Source: Enterobacter chengduensis
GTDB lineage: Bacteria > Pseudomonadota > Gammaproteobacteria > Enterobacterales > Enterobacteriaceae
DNA length: 64,000 bases
Direction of reading: 5' to 3'
Assembly: GCF_001984825.2 (NCBI RefSeq)
Contig: NZ_CP043318.1
Location: 1,674,001 to 1,738,000, forward strand
In this document: one piece after another, positions 1 to 9,690 of the stretch
Layout: each line of letters begins with the position of its first letter
Numbering within the stretch: position 1 is the stretch's first letter
Program-made: the position numbers and the translations under genes
Notes under the pieces: model-generated
Database searches by the model: none
Seen by the model: the letters and a program-made list of their open reading frames with translations, nothing else
Told to the model about the DNA's origin: nothing

Positions 1-1003
1 CTTCCACCCGGTCGGTACCGGCCCGTACGAGCTGCTCACCTGGAACCAGACCGATTTTGTAAAGGTGAAGAAATTCGCGGGATACTGGCAGCAGGGGCTG
101 CCGAAGCTGGACACCATCACCTGGCGCCCGGTGGTGGACAACAACACCCGCGCGGCGATGCTGCAAACCGGCGAGGCGCAGTTTGCCTTCCCGATCCCGT
201 ATGAGCAGGCCGCCATTCTGCAGAAAAACAGCAAGCTGGAGCTGGTCGCCAGCCCGTCTATCATGCAGCGCTACATCAGCATGAACGTCACGCAAAAGCC
301 GTTTGATAACCCGAAGGTGCGTGAAGCTATCAACTACGCCATCAACCGCCAGGCGCTGGTGAAGGTCGCTTTTGCGGGCTATGCCACCCCGGCGACCGGC
401 GTGCTGCCGCCGGCGATTGCGTATGCGCAAAGCTATCAGCCGTGGCCGTACGATCCGGCCAAAGCGCGCGAGCTGCTGAAAGAGGCGGGCTTCCCGAACG
501 GCTTCAGCACCACGCTGTGGTCGTCGCATAACCACAGTACCGCCCAGAAGGTGCTGCAGTTTACCCAGCAGCAGCTGGCGCAGGTGGGCATCAAGGTGCA
601 GGTCACCGCGATGGATGCCGGGCAGCGTGCGGCTGAAGTGGAGGGAAAAGGGCAGAAAGAGAGCGGCGTGCGGATGTTCTACACCGGCTGGACGGCCTCG
701 ACCGGTGAAGCCGACTGGGCGCTGTCGCCGCTGTTCGCCTCGCAGAACTGGCCGCCAACCCTGTTCAACACCGCGTTTTACAGCAATCCGCAGGTGGACA
801 AAGACCTGGCCGATGCCCTGAAAACCACCAAACCGGAAGAGAAAGCGCGCCTCTACAAGGACGCGCAGGACATTATCTGGAAAGAGTCGCCGTGGGTGCC
901 GCTGGTGGTGGAGAAACTGGTCTCAGCCCATAACAAAGCGCTGACCGGGTTCTACATCATGCCGGACACCGGCTTTAGCTTTGACGATGCGGATTTAAAA
1001 TAA
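1..1003 (+). CDS. gsiB: Glutathione ABC transporter, periplasmic binding protein GsiB (5' end cut off)
   Basis: Open from the first in-frame codon (base 2) to the TAA at 1001-1003, giving the last 333 residues of a family 5 (peptide/opine/nickel type) solute-binding protein. The N-terminus with its signal peptide lies outside the window. Residues such as VGTGPYEL near the left edge and the long conserved block around [18 protein letters not shown] are typical of GsiB/DppA-like proteins, and the C-terminus (PDTGFSF) resembles E. coli GsiB. The protein captures glutathione in the periplasm and hands it to the GsiCD channel. gsiC starts 5 bases downstream, so the genes are co-transcribed; the ATPase gene gsiA would lie to the left, outside the window. 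Confidence 0.93.
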   Translation, partial: FHPVGTGPYELLTWNQTDFVKVKKFAGYWQQGLPKLDTITWRPVVDNNTRAAMLQTGEAQFAFPIPYEQAAILQKNSKLELVASPSIMQRYISMNVTQKPFDNPKVREAINYAINRQALVKVAFAGYATPATGVLPPAIAYAQSYQPWPYDPAKARELLKEAGFPNGFSTTLWSSHNHSTAQKVLQFTQQQLAQVGIKVQVTAMDAGQRAAEVEGKGQKESGVRMFYTGWTASTGEADWALSPLFASQNWPPTLFNTAFYSNPQVDKDLADALKTTKPEEKARLYKDAQDIIWKESPWVPLVVEKLVSAHNKALTGFYIMPDTGFSFDDADLK

Positions 1004-1008
1004 ACCTC

Positions 1009-1929
1009 ATGCTGAATTATGTTTGTAAACGTCTGCTGGGGCTTATCCCGACGCTGCTGATTGTGGCGGTGCTGGTGTTTTTGTTTGTCCATATGCTGCC
1101 GGGCGATCCGGCGCGTCTGGTTGCAGGGCCGGAAGCGGATGCCACCGTCATTGAGCTGGTGCGCAAGCAGCTTGGTCTTGACCAGCCGCTGTATAGGCAG
1201 TTCATCCATTATATCTGCAACGTTCTGCAGGGCGATTTCGGGATCTCGATGGTGTCGCGCCGTCCGGTGTCGGAGGATATTGCCAGCCGCTTTATGCCGA
1301 CGTTCTGGCTAACGATTGCCAGCATGAGCTGGGCGGTCGTGTTTGGGCTGGGTGCAGGGATTGTGGCGGCGGTCTGGCGCAACCGCTGGCCGGACAAGCT
1401 CGGCATGGCGCTGGCGGTCACCGGGATCTCCTTCCCGGCGTTCGCGCTGGGGATGCTGCTGATGCAGATCTTCTCCGTTGAGTTGGGCTGGCTGCCGACC
1501 GTCGGGGCGGATACCTGGCAGCACTACATCCTGCCGTCCCTGACCCTGGGGGCTGCCGTTTCGGCGGTGATGGCCCGCTTTACCCGCGCCTCGTTCGTTG
1601 ACGTGCTGAGCGAAGACTATATTCGCACCGCGCGGGCGAAAGGGGTCAGCGAGAAGTGGGTCATTCTCAAGCACGGGTTTCGCAATGCGATGATCCCGGT
1701 GGTGACGATGATGGGGCTGCAGTTTGGCTTCCTGCTGGGCGGCTCGATCGTCGTGGAAAAGGTGTTCAACTGGCCGGGGCTGGGGCGCCTGCTGGTCGAT
1801 TCCGTCGAGATGCGCGACTACCCGGTGATTCAGGCGGAAGTTCTGCTGTTCTCCCTGGAGTTTATTCTTATTAACTTAGTGGTTGACGTGCTCTACGCCG
1901 CCATCAACCCGGCCATCAGGTACAAGTAA
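1009..1929 (+). CDS. gsiC: Glutathione ABC transporter permease GsiC
   Basis: 306 residues, the same length as E. coli GsiC. An inner-membrane permease of the DppB/OppB type: a first hydrophobic helix at residues 9-29, then a periplasmic stretch with the family's LPGDPARL motif, then five more membrane segments. The cytoplasmic EAA loop that docks on the ATPase is seen near residues 200-230 ([11 protein letters not shown]). It forms a heterodimeric channel with GsiD. It starts 5 bases after gsiB and ends one base before the gsiD ATG, so it is the middle gene of a tight operon. Nothing unusual was seen. Confidence 0.95.
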   Translation: MLNYVCKRLLGLIPTLLIVAVLVFLFVHMLPGDPARLVAGPEADATVIELVRKQLGLDQPLYRQFIHYICNVLQGDFGISMVSRRPVSEDIASRFMPTFWLTIASMSWAVVFGLGAGIVAAVWRNRWPDKLGMALAVTGISFPAFALGMLLMQIFSVELGWLPTVGADTWQHYILPSLTLGAAVSAVMARFTRASFVDVLSEDYIRTARAKGVSEKWVILKHGFRNAMIPVVTMMGLQFGFLLGGSIVVEKVFNWPGLGRLLVDSVEMRDYPVIQAEVLLFSLEFILINLVVDVLYAAINPAIRYK

Positions 1930-1930
1930 G

Positions 1931-2842
1931 ATGCGATTGTTGAACTGGCGACGTCAGGCCGTGTTAAACGCGATGCCGGGGCTCAAACCGGACCATATCC
2001 GCACCCCGTGGTCTGAATTCTGGCGGCGTTTTCGCCGTCAGCCGGTCGCGATGGCGGCGGGGCTGTTCGTGCTGCTGCTGATTGCGGTGGCGATTGTGGC
2101 GCAGTGGGTGGCGCCGTTTGATGCGGAAAACTATTTTGATTACGACCGTCTGAACGACGGCCCCTCGATGCTGCACTGGTTCGGCGTGGACTCCCTCGGC
2201 CGCGATATCTTCAGCCGCGTGCTGGTGGGGGCGCAAATCTCGCTCGCCGCCGGGGTGTTCGCGGTGCTGATTGGCGCGGCCATCGGGACCGTTCTGGGTC
2301 TGGTTGCCGGGTATTACGAAGGCTGGTGGGACCGCATCATCATGCGCATCTGCGACGTGCTGTTTGCTTTTCCCGGCATTCTGCTGGCGATCGCCGTGGT
2401 GGCGATCATGGGCAGCGGCATGGCGAACGTCATCATTGCCGTCGCGGTCTTTTCGATTCCGGCGTTTGCCCGCCTGGTGCGCGGCAACACGCTGGTGCTG
2501 AAGCAGCAGACCTTTATCGAGTCCGCCCGCAGCATGGGGGCCAGCGACGCTACCATCCTGTTCAGCCATATTCTGCCGGGTACGGTCTCGTCCATCGTGG
2601 TCTATTTCACCATGCGTATCGGCGTGTCGATTATCTCGGCGGCCAGCCTGTCGTTTCTGGGTTTGGGCGCGCAGCCGCCAACGCCGGAGTGGGGCGCGAT
2701 GCTGAACGAGGCGAGGGCAGATATGGTGATTGCGCCGCACGTGGCGATCTTCCCGAGTCTGGCGATTTTCCTGACCGTGCTGGCGTTTAACCTGTTAGGT
2801 GACGGGCTGCGCGACGCGCTGGATCCGAGGATTAAGGGGTAG
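1931..2842 (+). CDS. gsiD: Glutathione ABC transporter permease GsiD
   Basis: 303 residues when started at the ATG at 1931 (MRLLNWRRQ), which matches the E. coli length; an in-frame ATG at 1883 lies inside gsiC and is rejected. A DppC-type permease: an N-terminal OppC-like segment with the first membrane helix at about residues 38-60, the [12 protein letters not shown] motif, and an EAA loop near residues 193-222 ([11 protein letters not shown]). It pairs with GsiC to pass glutathione into the cytoplasm. It is the last gene of the operon. In E. coli yliE and yliF follow; here rimO follows on the opposite strand after a palindromic repeat. Confidence 0.95.
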   Translation: MRLLNWRRQAVLNAMPGLKPDHIRTPWSEFWRRFRRQPVAMAAGLFVLLLIAVAIVAQWVAPFDAENYFDYDRLNDGPSMLHWFGVDSLGRDIFSRVLVGAQISLAAGVFAVLIGAAIGTVLGLVAGYYEGWWDRIIMRICDVLFAFPGILLAIAVVAIMGSGMANVIIAVAVFSIPAFARLVRGNTLVLKQQTFIESARSMGASDATILFSHILPGTVSSIVVYFTMRIGVSIISAASLSFLGLGAQPPTPEWGAMLNEARADMVIAPHVAIFPSLAIFLTVLAFNLLGDGLRDALDPRIKG

Positions 2843-2853
2843 GCTTTTACTTG

Positions 2854-2949
2854 CCCCTCACCCCGGCCCTCTCCCCAAAGGGGCGAGGGTGAAAAACCGC
2901 ACCGAGCAGTCCCCTCTCCCCAGTGGGGAGAGGGTTAGGGTGAGGGGGG
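2854..2949. repeat. GC-rich palindromic repeat, two units, between gsiD and rimO
   Basis: Two palindromes side by side. The first (2854-2892) reads CCCTCACCCCGGCCCTCTCC, a short loop, then GGGGCGAGGGTGA. The second (2911-2949) is CCCCTCTCCCC-AGT-GGGGAGAGGG followed by TTAGGGTGAGGGGG. The same family occurs at 8196-8246 and 11831-11885. It lies between converging genes and could stop or attenuate transcription from both sides. Confidence 0.8.
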
Positions 2950-2956
2950 AAGAAGG

Positions 2957-4282
2957 TTAAACCCGGCTACCCCACAGATCATACTCGTCCGCGTTTTCAA
3001 CCTTCACGCGAATAATATCGCCTGGCTTAACGTTGGTTTCGCCGTTCAGGTACACCGCACCGTCGATTTCAGGGGCATCGGCCATGCTGCGGCCAATCGC
3101 ACCTTCTTCGTCCACTTCGTCGATGATGACCATGATCTCGCGGCCCACTTTCTCCTGCAGGCGCTCGGCGGAGATCTGCTGCTGCAGCTGCATGAAGCGG
3201 TTCCAGCGCTCTTCTTTCACCTCTTCCGGCACCTGATCCGCCAGTTCGTTGGCGGTCGCACCTTCCACCGGGCTGTACTTGAAGCAGCCTACGCGGTCCA
3301 GACGCGCTTCCTTCAGGAAGTCGAGCAGCATCTGGAAATCTTCTTCGGTTTCACCCGGGAAGCCGACGATGAACGTTGAACGCAGGGTCAGCTCCGGGCA
3401 GATCTCGCGCCACTGCTTGATGCGCGCCAGCTGACGGTCAACGGAGCCTGGGCGCTTCATCAGCTTCAGGATACGCGGGCTGGCGTGCTGCAGCGGGATG
3501 TCGAGGTACGGCAGAATTTTGCCTTCCGCCATCAGCGGGATCACGTCGTCAACGTGCGGGTACGGATAGACGTAGTGCAGACGCGTCCAGATGCCGAGTT
3601 TGGACAGCTGCTCGCACAGGCCCACCATGCTGGTTTTCACCGGCTCGCCGTTATGGAATCCGGAGCGGTGCTTCACGTCCACGCCGTAAGCAGAGGTATC
3701 CTGGGAGATGACCAGCAGCTCCTTCACGCCCGCGTCGGCCAGACGTTTGGCTTCTGCCAGCACTTCGCCAATCGGACGGCTCACCAGATCGCCACGCATG
3801 GACGGGATGATGCAGAAGGTGCAGCGATGGTTGCAGCCTTCGGAAATTTTCAGGTACGCGTAGTGGCGCGGCGTCAGCTTCACGCCCTGTTCCGGCACGA
3901 GGCTCAGGAACGGGTTGTGCTTGGGTTTTGGCACATAGTGATGAACATGTTGCAGCACCTGCTCGTAGCTGTGCGGGCCGGTGATCTCCAGCACCTTCGG
4001 GTGCACTTCGCGGATCTGGTCTTCTTTCGCGCCCAGACAGCCGGTAACAATCACTTTGCCATTTTCCGTCAGGGCTTCACCGATGGCTTCCAGGGACTCC
4101 TGAACCGCGCTGTCGATGAACCCGCAGGTGTTAACAATCACCATATCGGCGTTGTCGTAGCTTGGCACCACGTCATAGCCCTCGGTGCGCAGTTCGGTCA
4201 GGATGCGTTCGGAATCCACGAGGTTTTTCGGGCAGCCCAGGGAGACGAAGCCGATTTTCGGCTGGTGCGTAACATTGCTCAT
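2957..4282 (-). CDS. rimO: Ribosomal protein S12 methylthiotransferase RimO
   Basis: 441 residues, the length of E. coli RimO. It adds a methylthio group to the beta carbon of Asp89 of ribosomal protein S12, using S-adenosylmethionine and two iron-sulfur clusters. Visible features: an N-terminal UPF0004 domain with cluster cysteines at 17, 53 and 82 (SLGCPKN, NTCGF, TGCLG); the radical-SAM motif CNHRCTFC with cysteines 150, 154 and 157; and a C-terminal TRAM domain from about residue 375. Monocistronic, converging on gsiD across a palindromic repeat. In E. coli yliF stands next to it; that gene is absent here. Confidence 0.96.
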   Translation of the reverse strand: MSNVTHQPKIGFVSLGCPKNLVDSERILTELRTEGYDVVPSYDNADMVIVNTCGFIDSAVQESLEAIGEALTENGKVIVTGCLGAKEDQIREVHPKVLEITGPHSYEQVLQHVHHYVPKPKHNPFLSLVPEQGVKLTPRHYAYLKISEGCNHRCTFCIIPSMRGDLVSRPIGEVLAEAKRLADAGVKELLVISQDTSAYGVDVKHRSGFHNGEPVKTSMVGLCEQLSKLGIWTRLHYVYPYPHVDDVIPLMAEGKILPYLDIPLQHASPRILKLMKRPGSVDRQLARIKQWREICPELTLRSTFIVGFPGETEEDFQMLLDFLKEARLDRVGCFKYSPVEGATANELADQVPEEVKEERWNRFMQLQQQISAERLQEKVGREIMVIIDEVDEEGAIGRSMADAPEIDGAVYLNGETNVKPGDIIRVKVENADEYDLWGSRV

Positions 4283-4498
4283 AGGTTAAAAATTCATCAA
4301 TTATGGAGTTATCAGGGCGGGATTTTACAGCGTATCGCGGGGGATTTATACACTCTTTGCAAGGCGGATACGCCGGGTTGACGTTGTAACATTGTAAATA
4401 ATGTTAATCAGTTAATAAAAATTGATCTCAGGCATTAAATTGTACAAAAAATGTACTTATCCTGACTATGCACCATGGCTGACAGAGGAGGAAAGAGA

Positions 4499-4882
4499 AT
4501 GACCGTTGACAGACTAAAACGCGATCTGCTGAACAAGCTGATCAACGCCCGAATCGACCTGGCCGCGTACCTGCAGTTGAGGAAGGCAAAAGGGTATATG
4601 TCAGTCAGCGAAAGCGAACATCTGCGTGAAAACCTGTTTGAACTGTGTAATTTCATGCGTGAAAAAGCACCGATCCTGAGGGCGAATTACGGCGAAAGCG
4701 AGCTGCTTGCGCTGCGCCGTGCCGCTGAGGTGCTCTCCATCGCTGGGGTATGTTTGATGAACGGACGCCACGACTGCCCGAATTTTATCGCCGTTAACGC
4801 GGAGAAGCTTGAAAACTGCCTGACCACGCTCTCTCTATGCATCATGTGCCTGAACGAACACGAAGCGCTTGAACAGCACTGA
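4499..4882 (+). CDS. bssR: Biofilm regulator BssR (YliH)
   Basis: 127 residues from the ATG at 4499, the E. coli length. This start is preferred over an in-frame ATG at 4475 because a strong GAGGAGG lies 8 bases before it. The conserved block LRKAKGYMSVSESEHLR and the C-terminal HDCPNFIAVNAEKLENCL are recognisable as BssR. A small soluble, mostly alpha-helical protein; in E. coli it affects biofilm formation and catabolite/indole signalling, but the biochemical mechanism is not settled. Similarity to E. coli is clearly lower here than for the neighbouring housekeeping genes, mainly in the middle third. Confidence 0.85.
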   Translation: MTVDRLKRDLLNKLINARIDLAAYLQLRKAKGYMSVSESEHLRENLFELCNFMREKAPILRANYGESELLALRRAAEVLSIAGVCLMNGRHDCPNFIAVNAEKLENCLTTLSLCIMCLNEHEALEQH

Positions 4883-4885
4883 GCC

Positions 4886-4920
4886 AGGGGGAGGTCACTC
4901 CCCCTTCTGATTAAGCTTTT
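4886..4920 (+). terminator. Intrinsic terminator after bssR
   Basis: Perfect 8-bp stem AGGGGGAG-GTCA-CTCCCCCT (4886-4905) just after the bssR stop, followed by a T-containing tail. The T-run is not continuous, so termination may be partial. Confidence 0.6.
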
Positions 4921-4988
4921 GTAAAAGTGGTAACGCGCCCGGATGCAGTGGCTACCCTTTATGCCATATGCCGATAAAGGAGCGCGTT

Positions 4989-6107
4989 ATGCACCGATCC
5001 TCGCTGATTTTCCTGCCTGCGTTGTTATTTCCCGTATCGCTGCTTGCTGCGCCAGAAGCGGTCAAGGTCGAGGTGCTGCAAAACCGGCTCGATCATCCCT
5101 GGTCCCTGGCGTTCCTGCCGGACAATCAAGGGCTGCTGGTGACCCTGAAGGGCGGCCAGCTTAAGCGCTGGCAGGCCGGAAAAGGGCTCTCCGATCCGAT
5201 TGTCGGCGTACCGAAGGTGTGGGCAAACGGTCAGGGAGGTTTGCTGGACGTGGTGTTGGCGCCGGATTTTAAAACGTCGCGCCGCGTCTGGCTGAGCTAC
5301 GCCGAGGCCGGTGATGACGGCAAAGCCGGAACGGCGGTGGGCTATGGCCGCCTGAGCGACGACGCTACCCGCATCGAGGGTTTCCAGGTGGCGTTCCGCC
5401 AGATGCCGAAACTCTCGACCGGGAACCATTTTGGTGGGCGGCTGGTGTTCGACGGCAAAGGTTACCTCTTTATTGGCCTCGGCGAGAATAACCAGCGGCC
5501 GACGGCGCAGGATCTGGACAAGCTGCAGGGTAAAGTCGTGCGCCTCACCGAAGACGGGAAAGTCCCGTCGGATAACCCGTTTGCAAATACTCCCGGCGCG
5601 CGCCCGGAAATCTGGTCTTACGGCATTCGCAACCCGCAGGGAATGGCGATGAATCCCTGGAGCGAGACGCTGTGGCTGAACGAGCACGGCCCGCGCGGCG
5701 GGGATGAGATCAACATCCCGGAAAAGGGAAAGAACTACGGCTGGTCGCTGGCGACGCACGGCATCAACTACAGCGGGTTGAAAATCCCGGAAGCCAGAGG
5801 CGAGCACGTTGAGGGCACCGAAAAGCCGCTGTTCGTCTGGAAAGTGTCCCCCGCAGTCAGCGGCATGGCGTTTTACAACAGCGACGTCTTCCCGCAGTGG
5901 AAAAACAAGCTGTTCATCGGCGCGCTGAAGGAGAAGGACGTTATCGTTCTGAACGTGGACGGCAACAGGGTGACGGAAGACGGGCGCATTCTGGGCGACC
6001 GGGACCAGCGTATTCGCGACGTGCGGGTGGGGCCGGATGGCTATTTATATGTTCTGACCGACGAGACGGACGGGCAGCTGTTAAAAGTCAGCCCGTCCGG
6101 CGCGTAA
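4989..6107 (+). CDS. yliI: PQQ-dependent aldose sugar dehydrogenase YliI
   Basis: 372 residues from the ATG at 4989, which follows AAAGGAG with normal spacing; an in-frame ATG at 4968 is rejected because the signal peptide starts at MHRSSLIFLPALLF. It is exported (cleavage probably after LLA) and folds as a six-bladed propeller of the GSDH/SGDH (glucose/sorbosone dehydrogenase) family. Seen: GNHFGGRLVFDGKGYLF, GIRNPQGMAMNP and EHGPRGGDEIN, motifs around the PQQ and calcium sites. The E. coli protein oxidises a broad range of aldose sugars in the periplasm when PQQ is supplied. Converges on gstB with no intergenic base. Confidence 0.92.
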   Translation: MHRSSLIFLPALLFPVSLLAAPEAVKVEVLQNRLDHPWSLAFLPDNQGLLVTLKGGQLKRWQAGKGLSDPIVGVPKVWANGQGGLLDVVLAPDFKTSRRVWLSYAEAGDDGKAGTAVGYGRLSDDATRIEGFQVAFRQMPKLSTGNHFGGRLVFDGKGYLFIGLGENNQRPTAQDLDKLQGKVVRLTEDGKVPSDNPFANTPGARPEIWSYGIRNPQGMAMNPWSETLWLNEHGPRGGDEINIPEKGKNYGWSLATHGINYSGLKIPEARGEHVEGTEKPLFVWKVSPAVSGMAFYNSDVFPQWKNKLFIGALKEKDVIVLNVDGNRVTEDGRILGDRDQRIRDVRVGPDGYLYVLTDETDGQLLKVSPSGA

Positions 6108-6734
6108 TCAGGTGACCGGGATCATCACCACGTTGCGGTATGCCGGGCGATCGCTCAGCTGGTTTAGCCAGCGCGCAAGGTGAGGGCGCGGCGTCCACTT
6201 CAGGCCCATGTTGGTCAGGTTCCAGACGAATGGCGCCACGGCGATATCGCCCGTGCCGAACGCCTCGCCGGAGAACCAGGCGTGCTTCGCAAGCTCGTCA
6301 TCCATCATGGCAAACAGACGTTCGCAGGCATCCTGCGCGGCATGAATGGCGGGATAGTCACGTTCGGCTTCCGGCGTGCGGATAAGCCCCATCAGGATCA
6401 CGCGGTGGGTCGGGGACAGCGTCTGGTTTGCCCAGTCCATCCATTTATCACCCTGCGCACGGCGGGCCGGATTTTCAACCCACAGGCGTCCCTGGCCGTA
6501 CTGGGCGGCGAGGTAACGCACAATGGTGTTGGACTCCCAAAGCGTCGCGTCTGTTTCATCATCGCGCAGCAGCGGCACCAGGCCGTTCGGGTTCATGGCC
6601 AGGTAGTCTGCCTCTTTGTTCACGCCAAACGACAGTCCGGCCATGATCTGATTGAACGGTAAATCCAGCTCTTCCAGCGTCCAGAGCACTTTCTTAACGT
6701 TGGTCGAATTATTCCTGCCCCATAGCGTAATCAT
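6108..6734 (-). CDS. gstB: Glutathione S-transferase GstB (YliJ)
   Basis: 208 residues from the ATG at 6734 ([16 protein letters not shown]), the E. coli length; the open frame runs further upstream but the conserved protein starts here. An N-terminal thioredoxin-fold domain (about residues 1-78) contains the glutathione-binding NPNGLVPLL and the [11 protein letters not shown] helix; the C-terminal all-helical domain carries the hydrophobic substrate site. The E. coli enzyme conjugates or dehalogenates small electrophiles such as bromoacetate. Cytoplasmic and monocistronic. Its stop codon abuts the stop of yliI, so the two transcripts must overlap at their 3' ends. Confidence 0.93.
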   Translation of the reverse strand: MITLWGRNNSTNVKKVLWTLEELDLPFNQIMAGLSFGVNKEADYLAMNPNGLVPLLRDDETDATLWESNTIVRYLAAQYGQGRLWVENPARRAQGDKWMDWANQTLSPTHRVILMGLIRTPEAERDYPAIHAAQDACERLFAMMDDELAKHAWFSGEAFGTGDIAVAPFVWNLTNMGLKWTPRPHLARWLNQLSDRPAYRNVVMIPVT

Positions 6735-6975
6735 ATTTACTCCCGATGAGATGTGAATCCGAGTCAGCTTTTCGTCATGGTGAGATAAACCTAACAATTA
6801 CGCAACAGAAGACAAAAAAATCGTCTGAATCAAAGCGTATCTGAATGTTATTGCATAAACTTTAATAACTTTACCCTCGTTGGGTTTCTTTAACCGTTTT
6901 AGTGCGCTATTACTCATCGCTTCTTGCGACACGGTGATGTGACGTAATTTTTGAATGGACACTCGGGTGGCATTT

Positions 6976-8181
6976 ATGACGCGTAAAATGACTTCTCTGC
7001 GCAGCCTGGCGGCAGGCTCTGCGCTCCTTTTCCTGTTTGCACCAACGCTCTACGCAGCTGAGCAGGCTGCGCCCGAAGCGCCGCCTGTGGATGCGCGCGC
7101 CTGGATCCTGATGGATTATTCCAGCGGTAAGGTGCTGGCGGAAGGCAATGCGGATGAGAAACTCGATCCGGCCAGCCTCACCAAAATCATGACCAGCTAT
7201 GTGGTGGGCCAGGCGCTGAAGGCGGGCAAGATCAAGCTGGACGATATGGTCACGATCGGGAAGGATGCCTGGGCAACCGGGAACCCGGCGCTGCGGGGCT
7301 CTTCCGTGATGTTCCTGAAGCCGGGCGATCAGGTTTCCGTTTCCGATCTGAATAAAGGGGTGATTATTCAGTCGGGGAATGATGCGTGCATCGCGCTGGC
7401 CGATTACGTTGCCGGCAGTCAGGATTCTTTCATTGGTTTGATGAATGGCTATGCGCAGAAGCTGGGCTTAACCAACACCACGTTCAAAACGGTTCACGGC
7501 CTGGATGCGCCGGGACAGTTCAGTACCGCGCGCGACATGGCGCTGCTGGGGAAGGCGCTGATCCACGACGTGCCGGATGAATACGCCATCCATAAAGAGA
7601 AAGAGTTTACCTTCAACAAAATCCGCCAGCCGAACCGCAACCGCCTGCTGTGGAGCAGCAACGTTAACGTGGACGGCATGAAGACCGGCACCACGGCGGG
7701 CGCGGGTTATAACCTGGTAGCCTCCGCGACGCAGGGCGACATGCGCCTGATTTCGGTGGTGCTGGGCACCAAAACCGACCGCATTCGCTTTAACGAATCG
7801 GAAAAGCTGCTGACCTGGGGCTTCCGCTTCTATGAGACCGTGACGCCGATTAAGCCGGATGCCACGTTCGTCAGCCAGCGCGTCTGGTTTGGTGACAAGA
7901 GTGAAGTCAACCTCGGGGCGGGCGAGGCGGGTTCCGTAACCATTCCACGCGGCCAGCTGAAAAACCTGAAGGCCAGCTACACCCTGACCGACCCGCAGCT
8001 CACGGCACCGCTGAAAAAAGGCCAGGTGGTCGGGACGATTGATTTCCAGCTCAACGGTAAGTCGATTGAACAGCGTCCGCTGATCGTGATGGAGGCGGTG
8101 GAAGAGGGCGGCTTCTTCAGCCGGATGTGGGATTTCGTGATGATGAAATTCCACGGCTGGTTTGGCAGTTGGTTTAGCTAA
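6976..8181 (+). CDS. dacC: D-alanyl-D-alanine carboxypeptidase DacC (PBP6)
   Basis: 401 residues from the ATG at 6976 ([11 protein letters not shown]); an in-frame ATG at 6955 would only lengthen the signal peptide. Signal peptide to about residue 28 (LYAAEQ). The penicillin-binding active site is complete: SLTK with Ser67 and Lys70, SGN at 133-135, and KTGT from Lys236. A C-terminal beta domain is followed by an amphipathic tail ([15 protein letters not shown]) that anchors the enzyme to the periplasmic face of the inner membrane. It trims the terminal D-Ala from peptidoglycan pentapeptides. Monocistronic; converges on deoR across a palindromic repeat. Confidence 0.96.
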   Translation: MTRKMTSLRSLAAGSALLFLFAPTLYAAEQAAPEAPPVDARAWILMDYSSGKVLAEGNADEKLDPASLTKIMTSYVVGQALKAGKIKLDDMVTIGKDAWATGNPALRGSSVMFLKPGDQVSVSDLNKGVIIQSGNDACIALADYVAGSQDSFIGLMNGYAQKLGLTNTTFKTVHGLDAPGQFSTARDMALLGKALIHDVPDEYAIHKEKEFTFNKIRQPNRNRLLWSSNVNVDGMKTGTTAGAGYNLVASATQGDMRLISVVLGTKTDRIRFNESEKLLTWGFRFYETVTPIKPDATFVSQRVWFGDKSEVNLGAGEAGSVTIPRGQLKNLKASYTLTDPQLTAPLKKGQVVGTIDFQLNGKSIEQRPLIVMEAVEEGGFFSRMWDFVMMKFHGWFGSWFS

Positions 8182-8195
8182 ACCTTGTGGTTTTT

Positions 8196-8246
8196 CTCCC
8201 TCTCCCCGTGGGAGAGGGCCGGGGTGCGGGCATCAGACCGCACCCC
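8196..8246. repeat. GC-rich palindromic repeat between dacC and deoR
   Basis: Two back-to-back hairpins: CTCTCCC-CGT-GGGAGAG, then GGGGTGCGG-GCATCAGA-CCGCACCCC (8221-8246, a perfect 9-bp stem). Same family as the elements at 2854-2949 and 11831-11885. It ends two bases before the deoR stop codon and probably serves as a shared 3'-end structure for both genes. Confidence 0.75.
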
Positions 8247-8248
8247 GT

Positions 8249-9007
8249 TCAATACATCAACTTTACCTGCTGCGCCTTCGCGTGGGCCACAATCTCGTCG
8301 TCCGGGCGGCAATCGCTGACGATGGCGTCAAACTGCCCCAGCTCGCCCATTCGTGCCGACCGCACCTTACCAAACTTACTGTGATCGACCACCAGCACGT
8401 GGTACTGCGCCGCGCTTAACGCCCAGTGCTTTACCGGCAGTTCCTCCAGATTAAAGCAGGTCGCCCCCTGACGCACATTCACGCCCGCGGCGGAATAGAA
8501 CGCGATGTCCGGGCAGAGATTGCTGAGGGTGTCCTGCAGGTTGAGCGGCTTAAAGATAGCGTTGCTGGCGTGAAACTCGCCCCCGCAGAGGATCACCCGG
8601 CACTCGGGTTTCTCCTGAAGCGCCAGAAAGGTGTTCAGGGAGTAGCACACGGCGGTAAAAGGGATGCTGCTGTCGATGGCTTCGATAATCCACGGCGTGG
8701 TGGTCCCGCAGTCAAAAAACAGCGTCTGGTGCGGCTGCACCAGCGAGGCCGCAAGCCGCGCGGCTTTACGCTTCTCTTCCACCAGGCGCGTCTTCTGGTC
8801 GCTGATCAGATAATGGCTGGCGCTGCGCGGCTCAAGCACAATATAGCCGCCCAGCAGCACGACGGGCGCGCTTTCGCTGTTCAGATCCCGACGAATGGTC
8901 ATCTCTGAGACGCCGAGGAGGTTGGCGGCTTCCTTAAGATGCAGCTTATCGCTGCGCTTCAGCGCCTGAAGCAGCTGAGCTATGCGGTCATCGCGACGTG
9001 TTTCCAT
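8249..9007 (-). CDS. deoR: Deoxyribose operon repressor DeoR
   Basis: 252 residues, the E. coli length. An N-terminal DeoR-type helix-turn-helix is seen at about residues 21-42 (LHLKEAANLLGVSEMTIRRD), followed by the DeoRC effector domain of the ISOCOT fold, including FFDCGTTTPWIIEAI. In E. coli it represses deoCABD and nupG and is released by deoxyribose-5-phosphate, controlling deoxynucleoside breakdown. It lies downstream of ybjG on the same strand but is separated from it by a strong terminator at 9021-9052, so it probably has its own promoter in the short gap of about 65 bases, or depends on read-through. Confidence 0.95.
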   Translation of the reverse strand: METRRDDRIAQLLQALKRSDKLHLKEAANLLGVSEMTIRRDLNSESAPVVLLGGYIVLEPRSASHYLISDQKTRLVEEKRKAARLAASLVQPHQTLFFDCGTTTPWIIEAIDSSIPFTAVCYSLNTFLALQEKPECRVILCGGEFHASNAIFKPLNLQDTLSNLCPDIAFYSAAGVNVRQGATCFNLEELPVKHWALSAAQYHVLVVDHSKFGKVRSARMGELGQFDAIVSDCRPDDEIVAHAKAQQVKLMY

Positions 9008-9020
9008 AGTTCCTCGGGAT

Positions 9021-9052
9021 AAAAAAGTGAACCCCCGCAGGGCGGGGGTTCA
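9021..9052 (-). terminator. Intrinsic terminator after ybjG
   Basis: Read on the minus strand: GAACCCCCGC-CCT-GCGGGGGTTC, then ACTTTTTTA. The GC-rich stem followed by six T residues is a textbook terminator, placed between the ybjG stop and the deoR start. Confidence 0.85.
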
Positions 9053-9074
9053 AGTGTAACCTGTCAGGTCGGGG

Positions 9075-9683
9075 TTAGTCACGTATCCAGCCTTTGCGGA
9101 TCGGGATAGCGAAAAGGGTGCGATAGAGTGAAGACAGCGTCCGGTAAAGCGCTTCGCCAAAGAGGCTCCACAGAATAGCCGCGCTTACGCAGCCAATCAG
9201 CCCTACCAGGAAACCGCCCACCATATCCAGCGGCCAGTGAACGCCCAGGTAAACGCGGGACCAGGCAATCGCCACGGCCGCCACCATCAGCACCGCACCA
9301 GACCACAGGCGATGCCAGAACAGGAAAGCCAGCGCGAAGGTGAAGATAACCGTACCGTGATCGCTCGGGAAGGAGTCATCGGGTGCGTGATGCAGGAAGG
9401 TATAACCGACATGGTCGACAAAAGGACGGTCGTGCGGGAACGCATGGCCAAGAATATAGCTGGCCAGTACGCTTACCCCGAGCGCCATCGCGACTTTGAT
9501 CACCAGCTGGCGCTGTGCCTTCACCTGACTGCGGGGACCCCACAGCCAGAGAATGGCGGCCAGCGCGGGCACGATACCGATCAGGTCTTTTGCCAGAAAG
9601 GTGGCAAAGTCAATCATCCACTCTGGCGAGGCTGGCGTGGCGTTAATCAGATAAAACAGCTGATAATTCAGATTCTCTAACAT
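9075..9683 (-). CDS. ybjG: Undecaprenyl-diphosphate phosphatase YbjG
   Basis: 202 residues from the ATG at 9683 (MLENLNYQLF); an in-frame ATG seven codons earlier would overlap the upstream gene and is not conserved. An integral membrane PAP2 enzyme with the three phosphatase motifs: PHDRP near residue 87, PSDHGT at 106-111, and SRVYLGVHWPLD at 142-153. It dephosphorylates undecaprenyl diphosphate on the periplasmic side and so recycles the lipid carrier for peptidoglycan and other envelope polymers. It follows a second PAP2 gene after 7 bases, so the two form an operon, which is not the E. coli arrangement. A strong terminator follows. Confidence 0.94.
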   Translation of the reverse strand: MLENLNYQLFYLINATPASPEWMIDFATFLAKDLIGIVPALAAILWLWGPRSQVKAQRQLVIKVAMALGVSVLASYILGHAFPHDRPFVDHVGYTFLHHAPDDSFPSDHGTVIFTFALAFLFWHRLWSGAVLMVAAVAIAWSRVYLGVHWPLDMVGGFLVGLIGCVSAAILWSLFGEALYRTLSSLYRTLFAIPIRKGWIRD

Positions 9684-9690
9684 AGCGTTA

